35,719 nucleotides of DNA, from positions 1 to 35,719 of the forward strand of contig JAYUOV010000184.1 of assembly GCA_043760535.1 (NCBI GenBank), read 5' to 3'. The number at the start of each line of letters is the position of its first letter. Position 1 is the stretch's first letter. A program made the position numbers and the translations under genes. The stretch comes from JAZKFT01 sp043760535 (lineage in GTDB: Bacteria > Bacteroidota > Bacteroidia > Chitinophagales > Chitinophagaceae). Positions 7,782 through 15,907 of this stretch are shown in pieces. The notes under the pieces are model-generated. The model had not been told where the DNA came from, ran no database searches, and saw nothing but the letters and a program-made list of their open reading frames with translations.

Positions 7782-8145
7782 GGTAACACCCGGCCTTATG
7801 GCAGCACTTGGTAATGGCGGCATTACCATTTCTATATTGCCTAAAGAAATACTGGTGCTGGAAACCATTGTGGCCGGCACCTCTTTTAGAAAGCTACAAG
7901 ATGTGGAGCCGGAATTAAAAGCCCAGGTAAAGCTGGAACTTAAAAGAGAGCCTACCAACGAGTACGACGAGTTTGCCATTGCCCTTTATTTTAACAAAAA
8001 CAAAATAGGCTATATACCCAAAGACAGGAACGAAGTGATAGCCAGATTACTGGATACCGGTAAAGCATTTTTTGCCACCATAGAAGCAAAAGAATACGAA
8101 GGCAACTGGCTTAAAATAGAAATTAAGGTGTATTTAAAAGATTAG
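7753..8145 (+). CDS. Stand-alone HIRAN-domain protein
   Basis: 130 residues. HIRAN domains bind single-stranded or 3'-end DNA and occur in HLTF/Rad5-type helicases and as small bacterial proteins. The domain spans about residues 36-128: VAGTSFRKLQD, then LELKREPTNEYDEFAIALYF (the R-E-P-x-N-x-Y-D-x-x-A-I core), then NKNKIGYIPKDRNEVIARLL with the conserved GYIPKDRN, and a closing strand. A short N-terminal segment (residues 1-35) is unassigned. It starts inside the J-domain gene in another frame, so the two form a coupled pair. No helicase or nuclease gene is adjacent. Domain call is confident; a DNA-repair or defence role is inference. Confidence 0.85.
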   Translation: MAEANQSLIRVTPGLMAALGNGGITISILPKEILVLETIVAGTSFRKLQDVEPELKAQVKLELKREPTNEYDEFAIALYFNKNKIGYIPKDRNEVIARLLDTGKAFFATIEAKEYEGNWLKIEIKVYLKD

Positions 8146-8277
8146 AAAACTGTAAATGAACAACAGCTACCAAAACAGGTGAACTGTATCGTTCTGTTTC
8201 GACTAATAAATATTACGCTACAAGCAACACAAATACACAAACAGGTATCTGAATAGTTAAAACCCGCAGGAAAAAAT

Positions 8278-8814
8278 TTGACTGAACAGGAAATCATCCA
8301 ACAATGCCTGGCCGATGATAAACATTGCCAGCGAATGCTATTTAACCAGCATTCGGGCAAAATGATGACTATATGCCTGCGGTACGCGGCCGATCAGATG
8401 GAAGCTGAAGACCTGCTGATGGAATCTTTTGTAAAAATATTCCGCTACATGCACCAGTATAAATTCGAGGGTAGCTTTGAAGGATGGATGCGACGGGTGG
8501 TGGTAAATACTGCCCTAAAACATTTACAAAAAAAGAAAATACGGTTTGAGGAAATTAAACCGGATAAAGCTACCGAAACCCTGGAAGCAGGTGCCTACAT
8601 ACATTTGGGCGAAAAAGAAATACTGGAACTGATAAAACATTTACCCGATGGATACCGGCTGGTTTTTAACCTATATGTAATAGAAGGTTATAGCCACGAA
8701 GAAATAGCCGAAATGCTACAAATACAACCCGGCACCAGCCGCAGCCAACTGGTAAAAGCAAGAAAAATGTTACAGCAAAAAATAGCTGTATTGTATAAAA
8801 CCGTTGCCGCATGA
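8278..8814 (+). CDS. ECF-family RNA polymerase sigma factor
   Basis: 178 residues. Region 2 is at about 24-88: the YAADQMEAEDLLMESFVKIF segment and FEGSFEGWMRRVVVNTALKHL, which contact core polymerase and the -10 DNA. Region 4 is at about 115-165 (LPDGYRLVFNLYVIEGYSHE, EIAEMLQIQPGTSRSQLVKA), the helix-turn-helix for the -35. No C-terminal extension. The start is TTG at 8278; no in-frame ATG precedes region 2, so TTG is the only sensible start. Its stop codon overlaps the start of the next gene (ATGA), the usual arrangement of an ECF sigma factor with its anti-sigma partner. Confidence 0.92.
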   Translation: MTEQEIIQQCLADDKHCQRMLFNQHSGKMMTICLRYAADQMEAEDLLMESFVKIFRYMHQYKFEGSFEGWMRRVVVNTALKHLQKKKIRFEEIKPDKATETLEAGAYIHLGEKEILELIKHLPDGYRLVFNLYVIEGYSHEEIAEMLQIQPGTSRSQLVKARKMLQQKIAVLYKTVAA

Positions 8815-10439
8815 CGGAGCATTTCGACGATATGATGAGGCACAAACTCAACAGCCACGAAAGCCCAGTGCCGCAGGATATGTTTGACAATATCAGCAGC
8901 AGGCTAAATGCTATGGACCAATCTTTTGATGCAGCCGTAAATAACAATATGGCCAATTATGCCAGTGCTGTACCTGCCGGCATGTTTGCCGATATCCATA
9001 ACCGAATGGAAGCTTTTGATACCACTTTTGACACCGCCATAAGCAGCCGCCTCAATAATTTTAACAGCCCAGTACCTGCGGATATATGGCAGCGGATTAT
9101 GAATGAAAAGGAGAAACGCCGCAGGGTGTTTTGGTGGTGGGCAGCAGCACTACTGCTAACCACGATGGGTGTGGGTAATATTTACTATGCAAACCAACCC
9201 AATGCTAACAATACTTTAGCCAGTAATATTAAAGCCAAACAAAATAAAACAACAACTACAACAGCCGCTGAAAGCCCTAACCCAAAAAAGGTGACCAATC
9301 TTGGGCTGATAAAGGTTTTGGATGCAGCAACTCCGGCTAAAACACCAACCCAAAAAAGCTTGACAAATACGGGCATTATTACTACTGATTACAAAACAAA
9401 TGGCTACTCAGTTTTAGGCGGAGGCTTTGTTTCATCGTTTAGAAAAAATATTTTTAAAAACCAGTACAAAACCAACAGCGATTTACCACAAGGCAATAAT
9501 AATGATGCGGCATTTTTACCAGAAAACGAAATCACTCTAAACAGCACTTTACCTATTGATAATGGTATAGCAGTAAATGAAGATCAGCAGCTTACATTCA
9601 GGCAGCTCATCCGTACTTCCTTCAATAAACTTTTACCACTGCAACTATTGCAGGCCAATGTAAAAACGCCGATTATACCTTGCCCTATAAATGGCGATGA
9701 ACCAAGAAATGATTGGTATATGGATGTATATGCCAGCCCAATGATGGTTTTTAAAAATGTAGCAAATAAAGTAGCTGGTAAAAATATACGCACCGGCATG
9801 GATAGTACCCTACACAAACAAGTATCGTTTAACGCAGGTATGAACTTAGTGAAAAATATAGGGGAGCATTTTATAGTAAAAGCCGGCGTACAGTATAATC
9901 AGGTAAACGAAGCGTTTCGCAACAACAGGCTTAACGAAATAAAACTAATTACTACCATTACCATCCGCACCGTAATTATTGCACCCGGCGATACCATCTC
10001 TATAAGAGATACATCGGTAATACAGCAGATAGGCACAGTAACCCGGCAAACCCAAAACCGCTATAAAAGCTGGGATATACCGCTTATTATAGGCTACAAA
10101 TTTGGCGGTAAAGACTTAAAGCTAAATGCCAATATGGGCGTAATAGCTAACATTAGCAGCAGTTACAAAGGCGACATGTTGGATACAACACAGCAAACCA
10201 TTAACATACCAGATTATAAAACTACTGGTGTGTACAAGACCAAAGTGGGCCTTGGTTTATATACAGGCCTATCTGTGGTTAAAGCTATCGGAGAAAGAAC
10301 AGATGTTTTAATAGAACCTCATGCAATATTTAACCTAACCAATACTACTACAGATGCCGCCTGGTTTAAGCAAAAGAATATTGTTGCAGGCATTTCGCTT
10401 GGTGTACGCTATAAATTAAACGGCAAGAGGCAACGCTGA
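8811..10439 (+). CDS. Membrane protein with triple N-terminal repeat, probable anti-sigma partner, barrel-like C-terminus
   Basis: 542 residues. The N-terminal cytoplasmic part is three tandem 34-residue units at about 5-38, 39-72 and 73-102, each starting F-D and containing a P-V-P or A-V-P turn then M-F/I-W and a helix (HESPVPQDMFDNISSRLNAM, YASAVPAGMFADIHNRMEAF, FNSPVPADIWQRIMNEK). A single membrane helix follows at about 106-122 (VFWWWAAALLLTTMGVGNIY), then a low-complexity N/T-rich linker, and from about residue 300 a beta-rich region resembling small outer-membrane barrels (FNAGMNLVKNIGEHFIVKAG to AGISLGVRYKLNG). Overlap with the sigma gene and the single-pass topology suggest the repeats sequester the sigma factor. 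It lacks a zinc-binding anti-sigma motif, so this is inference from position. Confidence 0.75.
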   Translation: MTEHFDDMMRHKLNSHESPVPQDMFDNISSRLNAMDQSFDAAVNNNMANYASAVPAGMFADIHNRMEAFDTTFDTAISSRLNNFNSPVPADIWQRIMNEKEKRRRVFWWWAAALLLTTMGVGNIYYANQPNANNTLASNIKAKQNKTTTTTAAESPNPKKVTNLGLIKVLDAATPAKTPTQKSLTNTGIITTDYKTNGYSVLGGGFVSSFRKNIFKNQYKTNSDLPQGNNNDAAFLPENEITLNSTLPIDNGIAVNEDQQLTFRQLIRTSFNKLLPLQLLQANVKTPIIPCPINGDEPRNDWYMDVYASPMMVFKNVANKVAGKNIRTGMDSTLHKQVSFNAGMNLVKNIGEHFIVKAGVQYNQVNEAFRNNRLNEIKLITTITIRTVIIAPGDTISIRDTSVIQQIGTVTRQTQNRYKSWDIPLIIGYKFGGKDLKLNANMGVIANISSSYKGDMLDTTQQTINIPDYKTTGVYKTKVGLGLYTGLSVVKAIGERTDVLIEPHAIFNLTNTTTDAAWFKQKNIVAGISLGVRYKLNGKRQR

Positions 10440-10458
10440 TAACAACTGAAGTATCTTA

Positions 10459-11430
10459 ATGAAGACAATACAGATTATGAAACGAATTTTCATCCTATTA
10501 CTTGTTGCTGCTGCGGTATTAACGAGTTGCGAAAAAAGTTTTGAAAACTTTACACCAAACACTAATAACCCAGCAACAGATACTGTTTGGGGAGGCTTTT
10601 CTACTGGAAATTTTGCCGAAGTAAACAGCCTGCACCAAAATTTAGTAAGGGCGCCACTTATAGATTCCATTAACCTGGCTGCCAATACAGTTATTAATTT
10701 TTCGGGTGATATCCGCATTGACATACCTGCTTTTTCTTTTAAACAAAATGGAACAGTAGCCGATGGAAAAGCGTCAATTGAATTTTTTCTATTAAAAAGC
10801 AGAGGCGATTTTATACGCTTTCGCAAACCCACCACCAGCAATGGTTACCTGCTAGAAAGTGGCGGATCGTTTAACTTGCTAGTAAGCAAAAATGGGCAGG
10901 CTTTGCAGCTGTTGCCAGGTACAATAATTAAAGTAAGTTACAAAGACCCTAGCCCAAACCCATTAATGAAGGGCTTTACAGGTATTTCATCAATTACCGG
11001 TTCGGCTACAGCTAATTTTAATTGGGTAAAAGACGACTCAATAATGGTAAGAGCAGTACAGTCTGGTTATGAAGTTTTTGCGAATACGGTGAATTGGATT
11101 AATTGCGACTATTTTAGAGATACTGCCGAGTTAAAAACAAGAATCGCATTTATTTTACCCAAAGAATTTACCAATACCAACACCTCCTCTTTTATTGTTT
11201 ACAAAACAATAAGGGCAGTAATGCAAATGGATGCCGACCCTGTAAACCGAATTTGGCGTAAAGACAAAGTACCGGTTAACAGACAGGTTGTTTATGTAAC
11301 TATCAGCAAGCGTGGCGATAATTATTATCTCGGTACAAAGGAATCTAACACGGTCATCAACCAGAATGTTGAGATACGGCCAGAGAAAAAATCTCTTCTT
11401 GGTATTAAAAATTTTCTAGACTCCTTATAA
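10459..11430 (+). CDS. Lipoprotein of unknown function
   Basis: 323 residues with a lipoprotein signal: MKRIFILLLVAAAVLTSC, lipid-attached Cys at 24 from the first ATG. A second ATG at 10477 (MKRIF) gives an equally good signal and may be the true start. The rest is beta-rich and exported, with FSGDIRIDIPAFSF near residue 80 and repeated aromatic strands; I do not recognise a family. It follows the sigma partner gene by 19 bp on the same strand and ends at a strong terminator, so it is likely the third gene of the sigma-factor operon and may be one of its targets. Confidence 0.75.
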   Translation: MKTIQIMKRIFILLLVAAAVLTSCEKSFENFTPNTNNPATDTVWGGFSTGNFAEVNSLHQNLVRAPLIDSINLAANTVINFSGDIRIDIPAFSFKQNGTVADGKASIEFFLLKSRGDFIRFRKPTTSNGYLLESGGSFNLLVSKNGQALQLLPGTIIKVSYKDPSPNPLMKGFTGISSITGSATANFNWVKDDSIMVRAVQSGYEVFANTVNWINCDYFRDTAELKTRIAFILPKEFTNTNTSSFIVYKTIRAVMQMDADPVNRIWRKDKVPVNRQVVYVTISKRGDNYYLGTKESNTVINQNVEIRPEKKSLLGIKNFLDSL

Positions 11431-11440
11431 TTTATTTACA

Positions 11441-11480
11441 AAAAAAACAAGCCCCGAAGTCAATTGGGGCTTGTTTTTTT
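11441..11480 (+). terminator. Strong intrinsic terminator closing the sigma-factor operon
   Basis: AAAACAAGCCCC pairs perfectly with GGGGCTTGTTTT across a ten-base loop, followed by a run of T. It starts ten bases after the lipoprotein stop. The A-run on the other flank would let it work in both directions. The next gene begins 13 bp further on, so that gene must be expressed from read-through or from a promoter overlapping the terminator. Confidence 0.9.
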
Positions 11481-11493
11481 GTAGCATTGCCAC

Positions 11494-12246
11494 GTGAGGA
11501 AAATTAGAAGATTATTAAAGCAATTTGTAAATTGGTTTCCGATAGCATTAACTAAAAACGAAGCTACCGACAGAAACACATTTAGAATCATTAACAAGGT
11601 TTGTGATGCTAAATCGGTGTGTGTGGATGTGGGTGCCAATAAAGGTCGCATTTTGCACATGATGATACATGCTGCACCCAGTGTTACACATATAGCTTAC
11701 GAGCCTTTACCTAAAATGTACAATCTACTTGTACGAAAATTTGCCTCGGCAGCCCATATTTACAAAATAGCCTTAACCGACGAAAAAGGCACAAGTCCAT
11801 TTTACCATACACTTGAAGACGCTGCCTATAGTGGTATGAAAAAAATAGATTATCCCAAAAAAATGCATCTTGAAAAATTAGAGGTAGATACAGATAAGAT
11901 GGATAATCTGATAGATGAGGATATTAAAGTCGCCCTGATAAAAATAGATGTGGAAGGTGCGGAATACAAAGTAATAAAAGGAGCCACAGAAACTATAAAA
12001 CGCTGCAAACCCGTTGTTATCTTTGAATTTGGCATCTGCGGAGCCGAAGAATTTGATGTAAGTCCTCAAATGATGTGGGACTATTTTACTAAAATACTCA
12101 ATTACAGAATTTATACCCTGAAAGGTTTTTTGAAAGACGGCAAGCACATAGAGCGGAAAAAATTTATAGCTATTTACAACAAAGGCAACATTTTTTATTT
12201 TGCTGCCAAGTACTATCCTACCCCACAAAAAAATAGAAAGCAGTAA
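11494..12246 (+). CDS. FkbM-family SAM-dependent methyltransferase
   Basis: 250 residues. SAM-binding motif I is VCVDVGANKGRILHMM near residue 43-58 and the acidic motif at the end of strand 2 is HIAYEPLPKMYNLL. The FkbM hallmark KIDVEGAEYKVIKGA lies near residue 150, followed by KPVVIFEFG. These enzymes O-methylate sugars, lipids or natural-product scaffolds; the substrate here is unknown. The start is GTG at 11494, with no alternative ATG before the SAM site. The gene sits directly after a terminator and is followed 52 bp later by the amidotransferase-like gene. No glycosyltransferase cluster surrounds it. Confidence 0.88.
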   Translation: MRKIRRLLKQFVNWFPIALTKNEATDRNTFRIINKVCDAKSVCVDVGANKGRILHMMIHAAPSVTHIAYEPLPKMYNLLVRKFASAAHIYKIALTDEKGTSPFYHTLEDAAYSGMKKIDYPKKMHLEKLEVDTDKMDNLIDEDIKVALIKIDVEGAEYKVIKGATETIKRCKPVVIFEFGICGAEEFDVSPQMMWDYFTKILNYRIYTLKGFLKDGKHIERKKFIAIYNKGNIFYFAAKYYPTPQKNRKQ

Positions 12247-12298
12247 CCTTTCAGAACTTTAGAAGACCAATACTTAATAAAAATTTATTTTTTCGTAT

Positions 12299-13147
12299 AT
12301 GAGCTATACTGCAGACAAACAGAATTTACGTGTTGCCCTCCTCGATTTATACGAAGGGTTTGCCAACCAGGGTATGCGTTGCCTACGAGAAATCCTAAAC
12401 ATATTTGCCGATAACCATGGGCTAAACCTCACATTACACGAATTTGATGTACGCAGCCACAATCAGGTACCCGATACCAGTTACGACATTTACATAAGCA
12501 GCGGTGGCCCCGGCAGCCCTACCGAAAGTGAAGGCAGCGAATGGGAAATGCACTATTTCCGCTGGCTGAAGCAAGTGGAAAAGTTTAACGAAAATGTGGT
12601 TAACACTAAAAAAAAGTACGTCTTCTTTATTTGCCACAGCTTTCAGCTTGTGTGCAGGCATTATAAAATAGCCCATGTGGGCAAACGTAAATCCACCTCG
12701 TTTGGCGTTTTTCCCATACACATGCTGCACGATGGATTCGACGAACTGATTTTTACTGATTTGAAAGATCCGTTTTACGTGGTTGACAGTAGGGATTATC
12801 AGGTAGTACAACCTAACCATAACCGCATGAAAGAAATGGGCTGTAAAATATTAGCCATCGAAAAAGAACGCCCACATGTGCCATACGAAAGAGCCATTAT
12901 GGGTATCCGGTTTAATGAGTATTTTTTTGGCACCCAGTTTCACCCGGAGGCCGATGCTATAGGCATGAGTATGTATTTACAAACCGAAGAAAAAAAGAAA
13001 ACGGTAATAGAAAACCATGGAGAAAAAAAGTGGAGCAGCATGGTGGAACAACTAAACGACCCGGATAAAATTTTATATACCTACAACCATATACTTCCCA
13101 ATTTTTTAAATATTGCTCTAAATAAAATGGCGCTAGTATTAGCGTAG
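12299..13147 (+). CDS. Class I glutamine-amidotransferase-like protein
   Basis: 282 residues. Class I amidotransferases release ammonia from glutamine with a Cys-His-Glu triad. Here the likely residues are Cys112 in FFICHSFQL, His215 and Glu217 in GTQFHPEAD. The oxyanion strand YISSGGPGSPTES is at about 65-77. The nucleophile elbow is unusual: the canonical G-x-C-x-G-x-Q has become F-I-C-H-S-F-Q, with both glycines replaced. There is no synthase domain and no biosynthetic neighbour, so a partner cannot be named. The C-terminal 60 residues (about 220-282) are a helical extension beyond the amidotransferase fold. Activity is uncertain given the altered elbow. Confidence 0.8.
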   Translation: MSYTADKQNLRVALLDLYEGFANQGMRCLREILNIFADNHGLNLTLHEFDVRSHNQVPDTSYDIYISSGGPGSPTESEGSEWEMHYFRWLKQVEKFNENVVNTKKKYVFFICHSFQLVCRHYKIAHVGKRKSTSFGVFPIHMLHDGFDELIFTDLKDPFYVVDSRDYQVVQPNHNRMKEMGCKILAIEKERPHVPYERAIMGIRFNEYFFGTQFHPEADAIGMSMYLQTEEKKKTVIENHGEKKWSSMVEQLNDPDKILYTYNHILPNFLNIALNKMALVLA

Positions 13148-13260
13148 TTTTTATGCCTCTTAATTTCACTTTTCATTTTTATTGGCTGTATCCATTTATG
13201 CATTCCCGCAACCTTCAAACCCTAAACCTTTAACCCCTGAACCCAGAATCTTGAACCAAT
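13148..13260. repeat. Degenerate C/A-rich short tandem repeat before the RDD gene
   Basis: Around 13210-13258 the sequence is a run of imperfect 7-9-base units of the type AACCYTNAA (AACCTTCAAACCCTAAACC, then TTTAACCCCTGAACCC). It ends 2 bp before an ATG and may be part of the untranslated leader. No function can be assigned. Confidence 0.35.
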
Positions 13261-14049
13261 ATGAGTACCGTAGCCATCAGCACCCCTTTTAATATCAGTC
13301 TCGATTTTGAGATTGCAGAATTTCATAAGCGGCTGATAGCTTATTTTATAGATTTAACGGTACAGATAGTTTATATAGTAGCCGTGCAATACCTGATGGA
13401 TGATGTACTCTCTTACAGTGCCATAGAAAACGGCGGATTATATATATTTTTTGTAGGCATTCCGGTGCTGCTATACCATTTACTTATGGAAGTGCTAAAC
13501 AATGGCCAAAGCCTTGGCAAAATGGCCGTGGGCATACGGGTAATGAGCCTAGAAGGTGGCGAACCGCATCTTGGCCAATACATGATGCGGTGGATTTTTA
13601 GAGTGTTTGAATGGCTGCCCATGCTGCTGCTATACACCAGTTGGGTTCGTTACAATTTTTTATTACAGGCATTTATAACCGGCATTTTAGGATTAATTGT
13701 AGTGCTAATAGTGGCCATAAATAAAAAAAGCCAACGCTTAGGCGATATGACTGCCGGCACCACCGTGGTAAATACCAAAGTAAAGCTAGGCCTGAGTGAT
13801 ACAGTTTTTAGAGAGGTATCTGTAAAAGATTACAAAGTAACCTTCCCCGATGTGATGCGGCTTAGCGACAGAGATATCAACGCTATAAAAGCAGTATTGA
13901 GCCAAAGCCTTAAAAGCAGCCGGTACGATACAGCCCACCGTGTGGCCTACAAAGTAAAAGAAGTACTAAAAATAGAAAGCAACCTAGAAGTAACAGAATT
14001 TTTAGAAAAGCTGTTAGAAGATTATAATTATCTAGCCACTAAAGAATAA
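13261..14049 (+). CDS. RDD-family membrane protein
   Basis: 262 residues. The RDD signature R-x-x-A-Y-x-I-D is present as FHKRLIAYFIDLTVQIVYI near residue 22-40. Membrane helices lie at about 29-50, 60-80 and 120-160, with the GQSLGKMAVGIRVMSLEGGE segment between them and RLGDMTAGTTVV after the last. A soluble C-terminal region of about 85 residues follows (from about 178), which is longer than in minimal RDD proteins. RDD proteins have been linked to ion transport, but their function is poorly known. It is convergent with the minus-strand membrane-protein cluster and stops 9 bp from its last remnant. Confidence 0.85.
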   Translation: MSTVAISTPFNISLDFEIAEFHKRLIAYFIDLTVQIVYIVAVQYLMDDVLSYSAIENGGLYIFFVGIPVLLYHLLMEVLNNGQSLGKMAVGIRVMSLEGGEPHLGQYMMRWIFRVFEWLPMLLLYTSWVRYNFLLQAFITGILGLIVVLIVAINKKSQRLGDMTAGTTVVNTKVKLGLSDTVFREVSVKDYKVTFPDVMRLSDRDINAIKAVLSQSLKSSRYDTAHRVAYKVKEVLKIESNLEVTEFLEKLLEDYNYLATKE

Positions 14050-14057
14050 TCATTCTT

Positions 14058-14511
14058 TTAAAACCTCGACATACCAGCAATAACTCCTATTACACTGGCC
14101 AATACAATAATCGCCAAATAAATTATGGTGATGATGCCAACTAAACGATGGTATAATTTCAGGTTGAGAAAAGATTTGGTAAGCATTTCTTGATCTGTTC
14201 GATAAATGGCCAGTTTCATCCCCTTTACAAACCGAAACAGAAACAACGACATAAAGAAAACGATTACCGCTATAATAATATAGACCACCGCAACGGTTAA
14301 TCCCTGACCCAACTCCACATTGGAGTAAGAAGATGACCCCCACAATACTTTCTAGAATGGCACTTGCAAACAGTGCAAGTATTACAATTAAGCCACTAAA
14401 AACAAAGCCGGTAATAGCCAAAAATCTTGCCTACATGCCTGATTCTTTCAGGTGCATCTTAATGGTTTCATCTATCGTAAAATCTTTGGTAATTAGGTCT
14501 TGCCGCTACAT
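14058..14511 (-). pseudogene. Broken DUF5362-like membrane protein (third paralogue)
   Basis: Read on the minus strand from ATG 14511, the second codon is TAG, then RQDLITKDFTIDETIKMHLK, ESGM, a second in-frame TAG at the place where the paralogues have Trp (compare AQWAKVCAISGF and AGWAKAFAILCI), then ARFLAITGFVFSGLIVILAL. A frameshift at a CCCCC run (14337-14341) moves the frame to SSYSNVELGQGLTVAVVYII and the rest of the domain, ending VIGVIAGMSRF. The C-terminal half (LYHRLVGIITIIYLAIIVLA) still resembles its neighbours. Two TGG-to-TAG type changes plus one frameshift make a functional product unlikely, unless the frameshift is a sequencing error. Confidence 0.75.
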
Positions 14512-14527
14512 TGTTTTTGTTGGGTAT

Positions 14528-14974
14528 TTATAGCAAATTAAAAATATAAGATGCAGTAGTGCCGCCGGATATTATTCCAAGCATTACACTTACAATCAGC
14601 ATAATAATAATCATCCTGAAATAATTTTTTAAGTATAAAGATGCTTTTACAAAGCTATTTTGATCATCATCATTCAAACTGAGGTTTAGGTTGCGGCTAA
14701 AATAAAAAAGAAATAAATTTATAAGAAAGCTAACAACAAAAGTAACCAATTGGGTAAGCAGCCAGGGGCTTGTTAAGGATGAAACAAATGAAGAAAACCG
14801 GCTATAAGTAATGCCAAAATTTACAATACTTATACCAATACCTACAAAGCCAGATATGGCGCAAACCTTTGCCCATTGGGCAATAGATTGCATGGTATCT
14901 CTAACAGGGCCTTCTATTTCTATAGCCGTAATATTGTTGAGTTGATCTTTTTGTTGGTATAAATTATTATCCAT
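14528..14974 (-). CDS. DUF5362-like small membrane protein
   Basis: 148 residues with four predicted membrane helices (about 34-56, 68-95, 110-135 and the tail). The N-terminal cytoplasmic stretch (MDNNLYQQKDQLNNITAIEI) is followed by the paralogue motif MQSIAQWAKVCAISGFVGIG. The central QNSFVKASLYLKNYFRM matches FEKSILALKNFFKI in the next gene, so the two are diverged tandem copies. Function unknown. It lies 40 bp downstream of the second copy and 16 bp before the third, broken copy, all in one orientation. Confidence 0.75.
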   Translation of the reverse strand: MDNNLYQQKDQLNNITAIEIEGPVRDTMQSIAQWAKVCAISGFVGIGISIVNFGITYSRFSSFVSSLTSPWLLTQLVTFVVSFLINLFLFYFSRNLNLSLNDDDQNSFVKASLYLKNYFRMIIIMLIVSVMLGIISGGTTASYIFNLL

Positions 14975-15014
14975 AAAAGAGGCGATTTTTTTAGGTAGAG
15001 TTTGTGGCCCTTTT

Positions 15015-15455
15015 TTAACGGATAGCCATGGTTATAAACGAAACCAGCACACTAAGAATACTAATAATAGCAGCGATTTTAAAAAAGTTTTTTAGTGCTA
15101 GAATACTTTTTTCAAACCCTGTAACATCGCAATTATTGATAGCTGCGGGAACATTGTTACTGAACCTAAAAAGGTTTACAATCCATAAACCGCCAAAGCC
15201 AAGTACCAGCAAAAAGCCAAAAATAAAACCGGCTACTTCTGCACTACCCACCAACGAGCTACCATAACCACTAAACAAAAAAATAATGGCTATTGCCAGA
15301 ATAACAATGCATAATCCTACTATGCACAATATGGCAAAAGCCTTTGCCCAGCCAGCAGCCTGCCGCCATTCAGAAGCACTTCTGTCATCCATTTGCAGCC
15401 CGCCACCCGTAAGCAAGTCTTCTTTTCCGATTTCAAAATTTTCCATGGGTAACAT
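15015..15455 (-). CDS. DUF5362-like small membrane protein
   Basis: 146 residues from the ATG at 15455; a second ATG three codons later (MENFEIGKEDLL) is equally plausible. After a short acidic leader comes SASEWRQAAGWAKAFAILCI, the family's first helix, then three further hydrophobic segments (about 43-65, 75-98 and 122-144). The FEKSILALKNFFKIAAIISI segment aligns by eye with the neighbouring copies. It is first of the three tandem paralogues. Function unknown. Confidence 0.75.
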   Translation of the reverse strand: MLPMENFEIGKEDLLTGGGLQMDDRSASEWRQAAGWAKAFAILCIVGLCIVILAIAIIFLFSGYGSSLVGSAEVAGFIFGFLLVLGFGGLWIVNLFRFSNNVPAAINNCDVTGFEKSILALKNFFKIAAIISILSVLVSFITMAIR

Positions 15456-15495
15456 CTATTTAAATAAAAGTGTAGTAGCCAGGCACGTGCACAAC

Positions 15496-15530
15496 ATAAA
15501 AAAGGGCTTTAAAATTAAAGCCCTTTTTAT
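15496..15530 (-). terminator. Bidirectional-looking intrinsic terminator
   Basis: AAAAAGGGCTTTA pairs with TAAAGCCCTTTTT around a 4-base loop, with A/T tracts on both sides. It lies 14 bp beyond the minus-strand stop of the CCC-motif gene and so probably ends the CCC-motif/DUF2752 transcript before the DUF5362-like cluster. Confidence 0.85.
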
Positions 15531-15543
15531 AAATTTAGTTATT

Positions 15544-15897
15544 TTAATAACCCCTTCCTTGGCGAACAGCTTCTAGAAAGAATGCCCCAAAGAAAATGGC
15601 ATAAAAGATGATTAACAATAAAAATAATGCTCCTAATACAAGCCCAACAATAGAACAAATTCTTCCGGCTTTGGAATTACTAAGGCTGGCAGAAGAATAT
15701 AATTCTGGAGTTGCCTGATATAGTTTAAGATCCTTATTGGCTAGTATAAGCCCTATAATGCCGCAAATAACACCTACGATGCCATAGCAAAAAGCTCCTA
15801 CGATGGATATGATACCCAAAACAAGCGATGCTGTTGCGTTTGGTAAATTAGCTGGTTGGTTGTAATTGGGGCTGATAAGGTTTTTTTCGTCACTCAT
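15544..15897 (-). CDS. CCC-motif small membrane protein
   Basis: 117 residues. The layout is that of Bacteroidota CCC-motif/DUF4190-like membrane proteins: a short polar N-terminus with NLPNATASLVLGIISIVGAF, then CYGIVGVICGIIGLILANKD, a soluble middle LKLYQATPELYSSASLSNSK, AGRICSIVGLVLGALFLLL, and a hydrophobic tail. In related proteins this small protein sits beside a DUF2752 gene, as it does here. Function unknown; the membrane location is clear. It begins 10 bp after the DUF2752 stop. Confidence 0.8.
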   Translation of the reverse strand: MSDEKNLISPNYNQPANLPNATASLVLGIISIVGAFCYGIVGVICGIIGLILANKDLKLYQATPELYSSASLSNSKAGRICSIVGLVLGALFLLLIIFYAIFFGAFFLEAVRQGRGY

Positions 15898-15907
15898 AAT
15901 GATTGTT

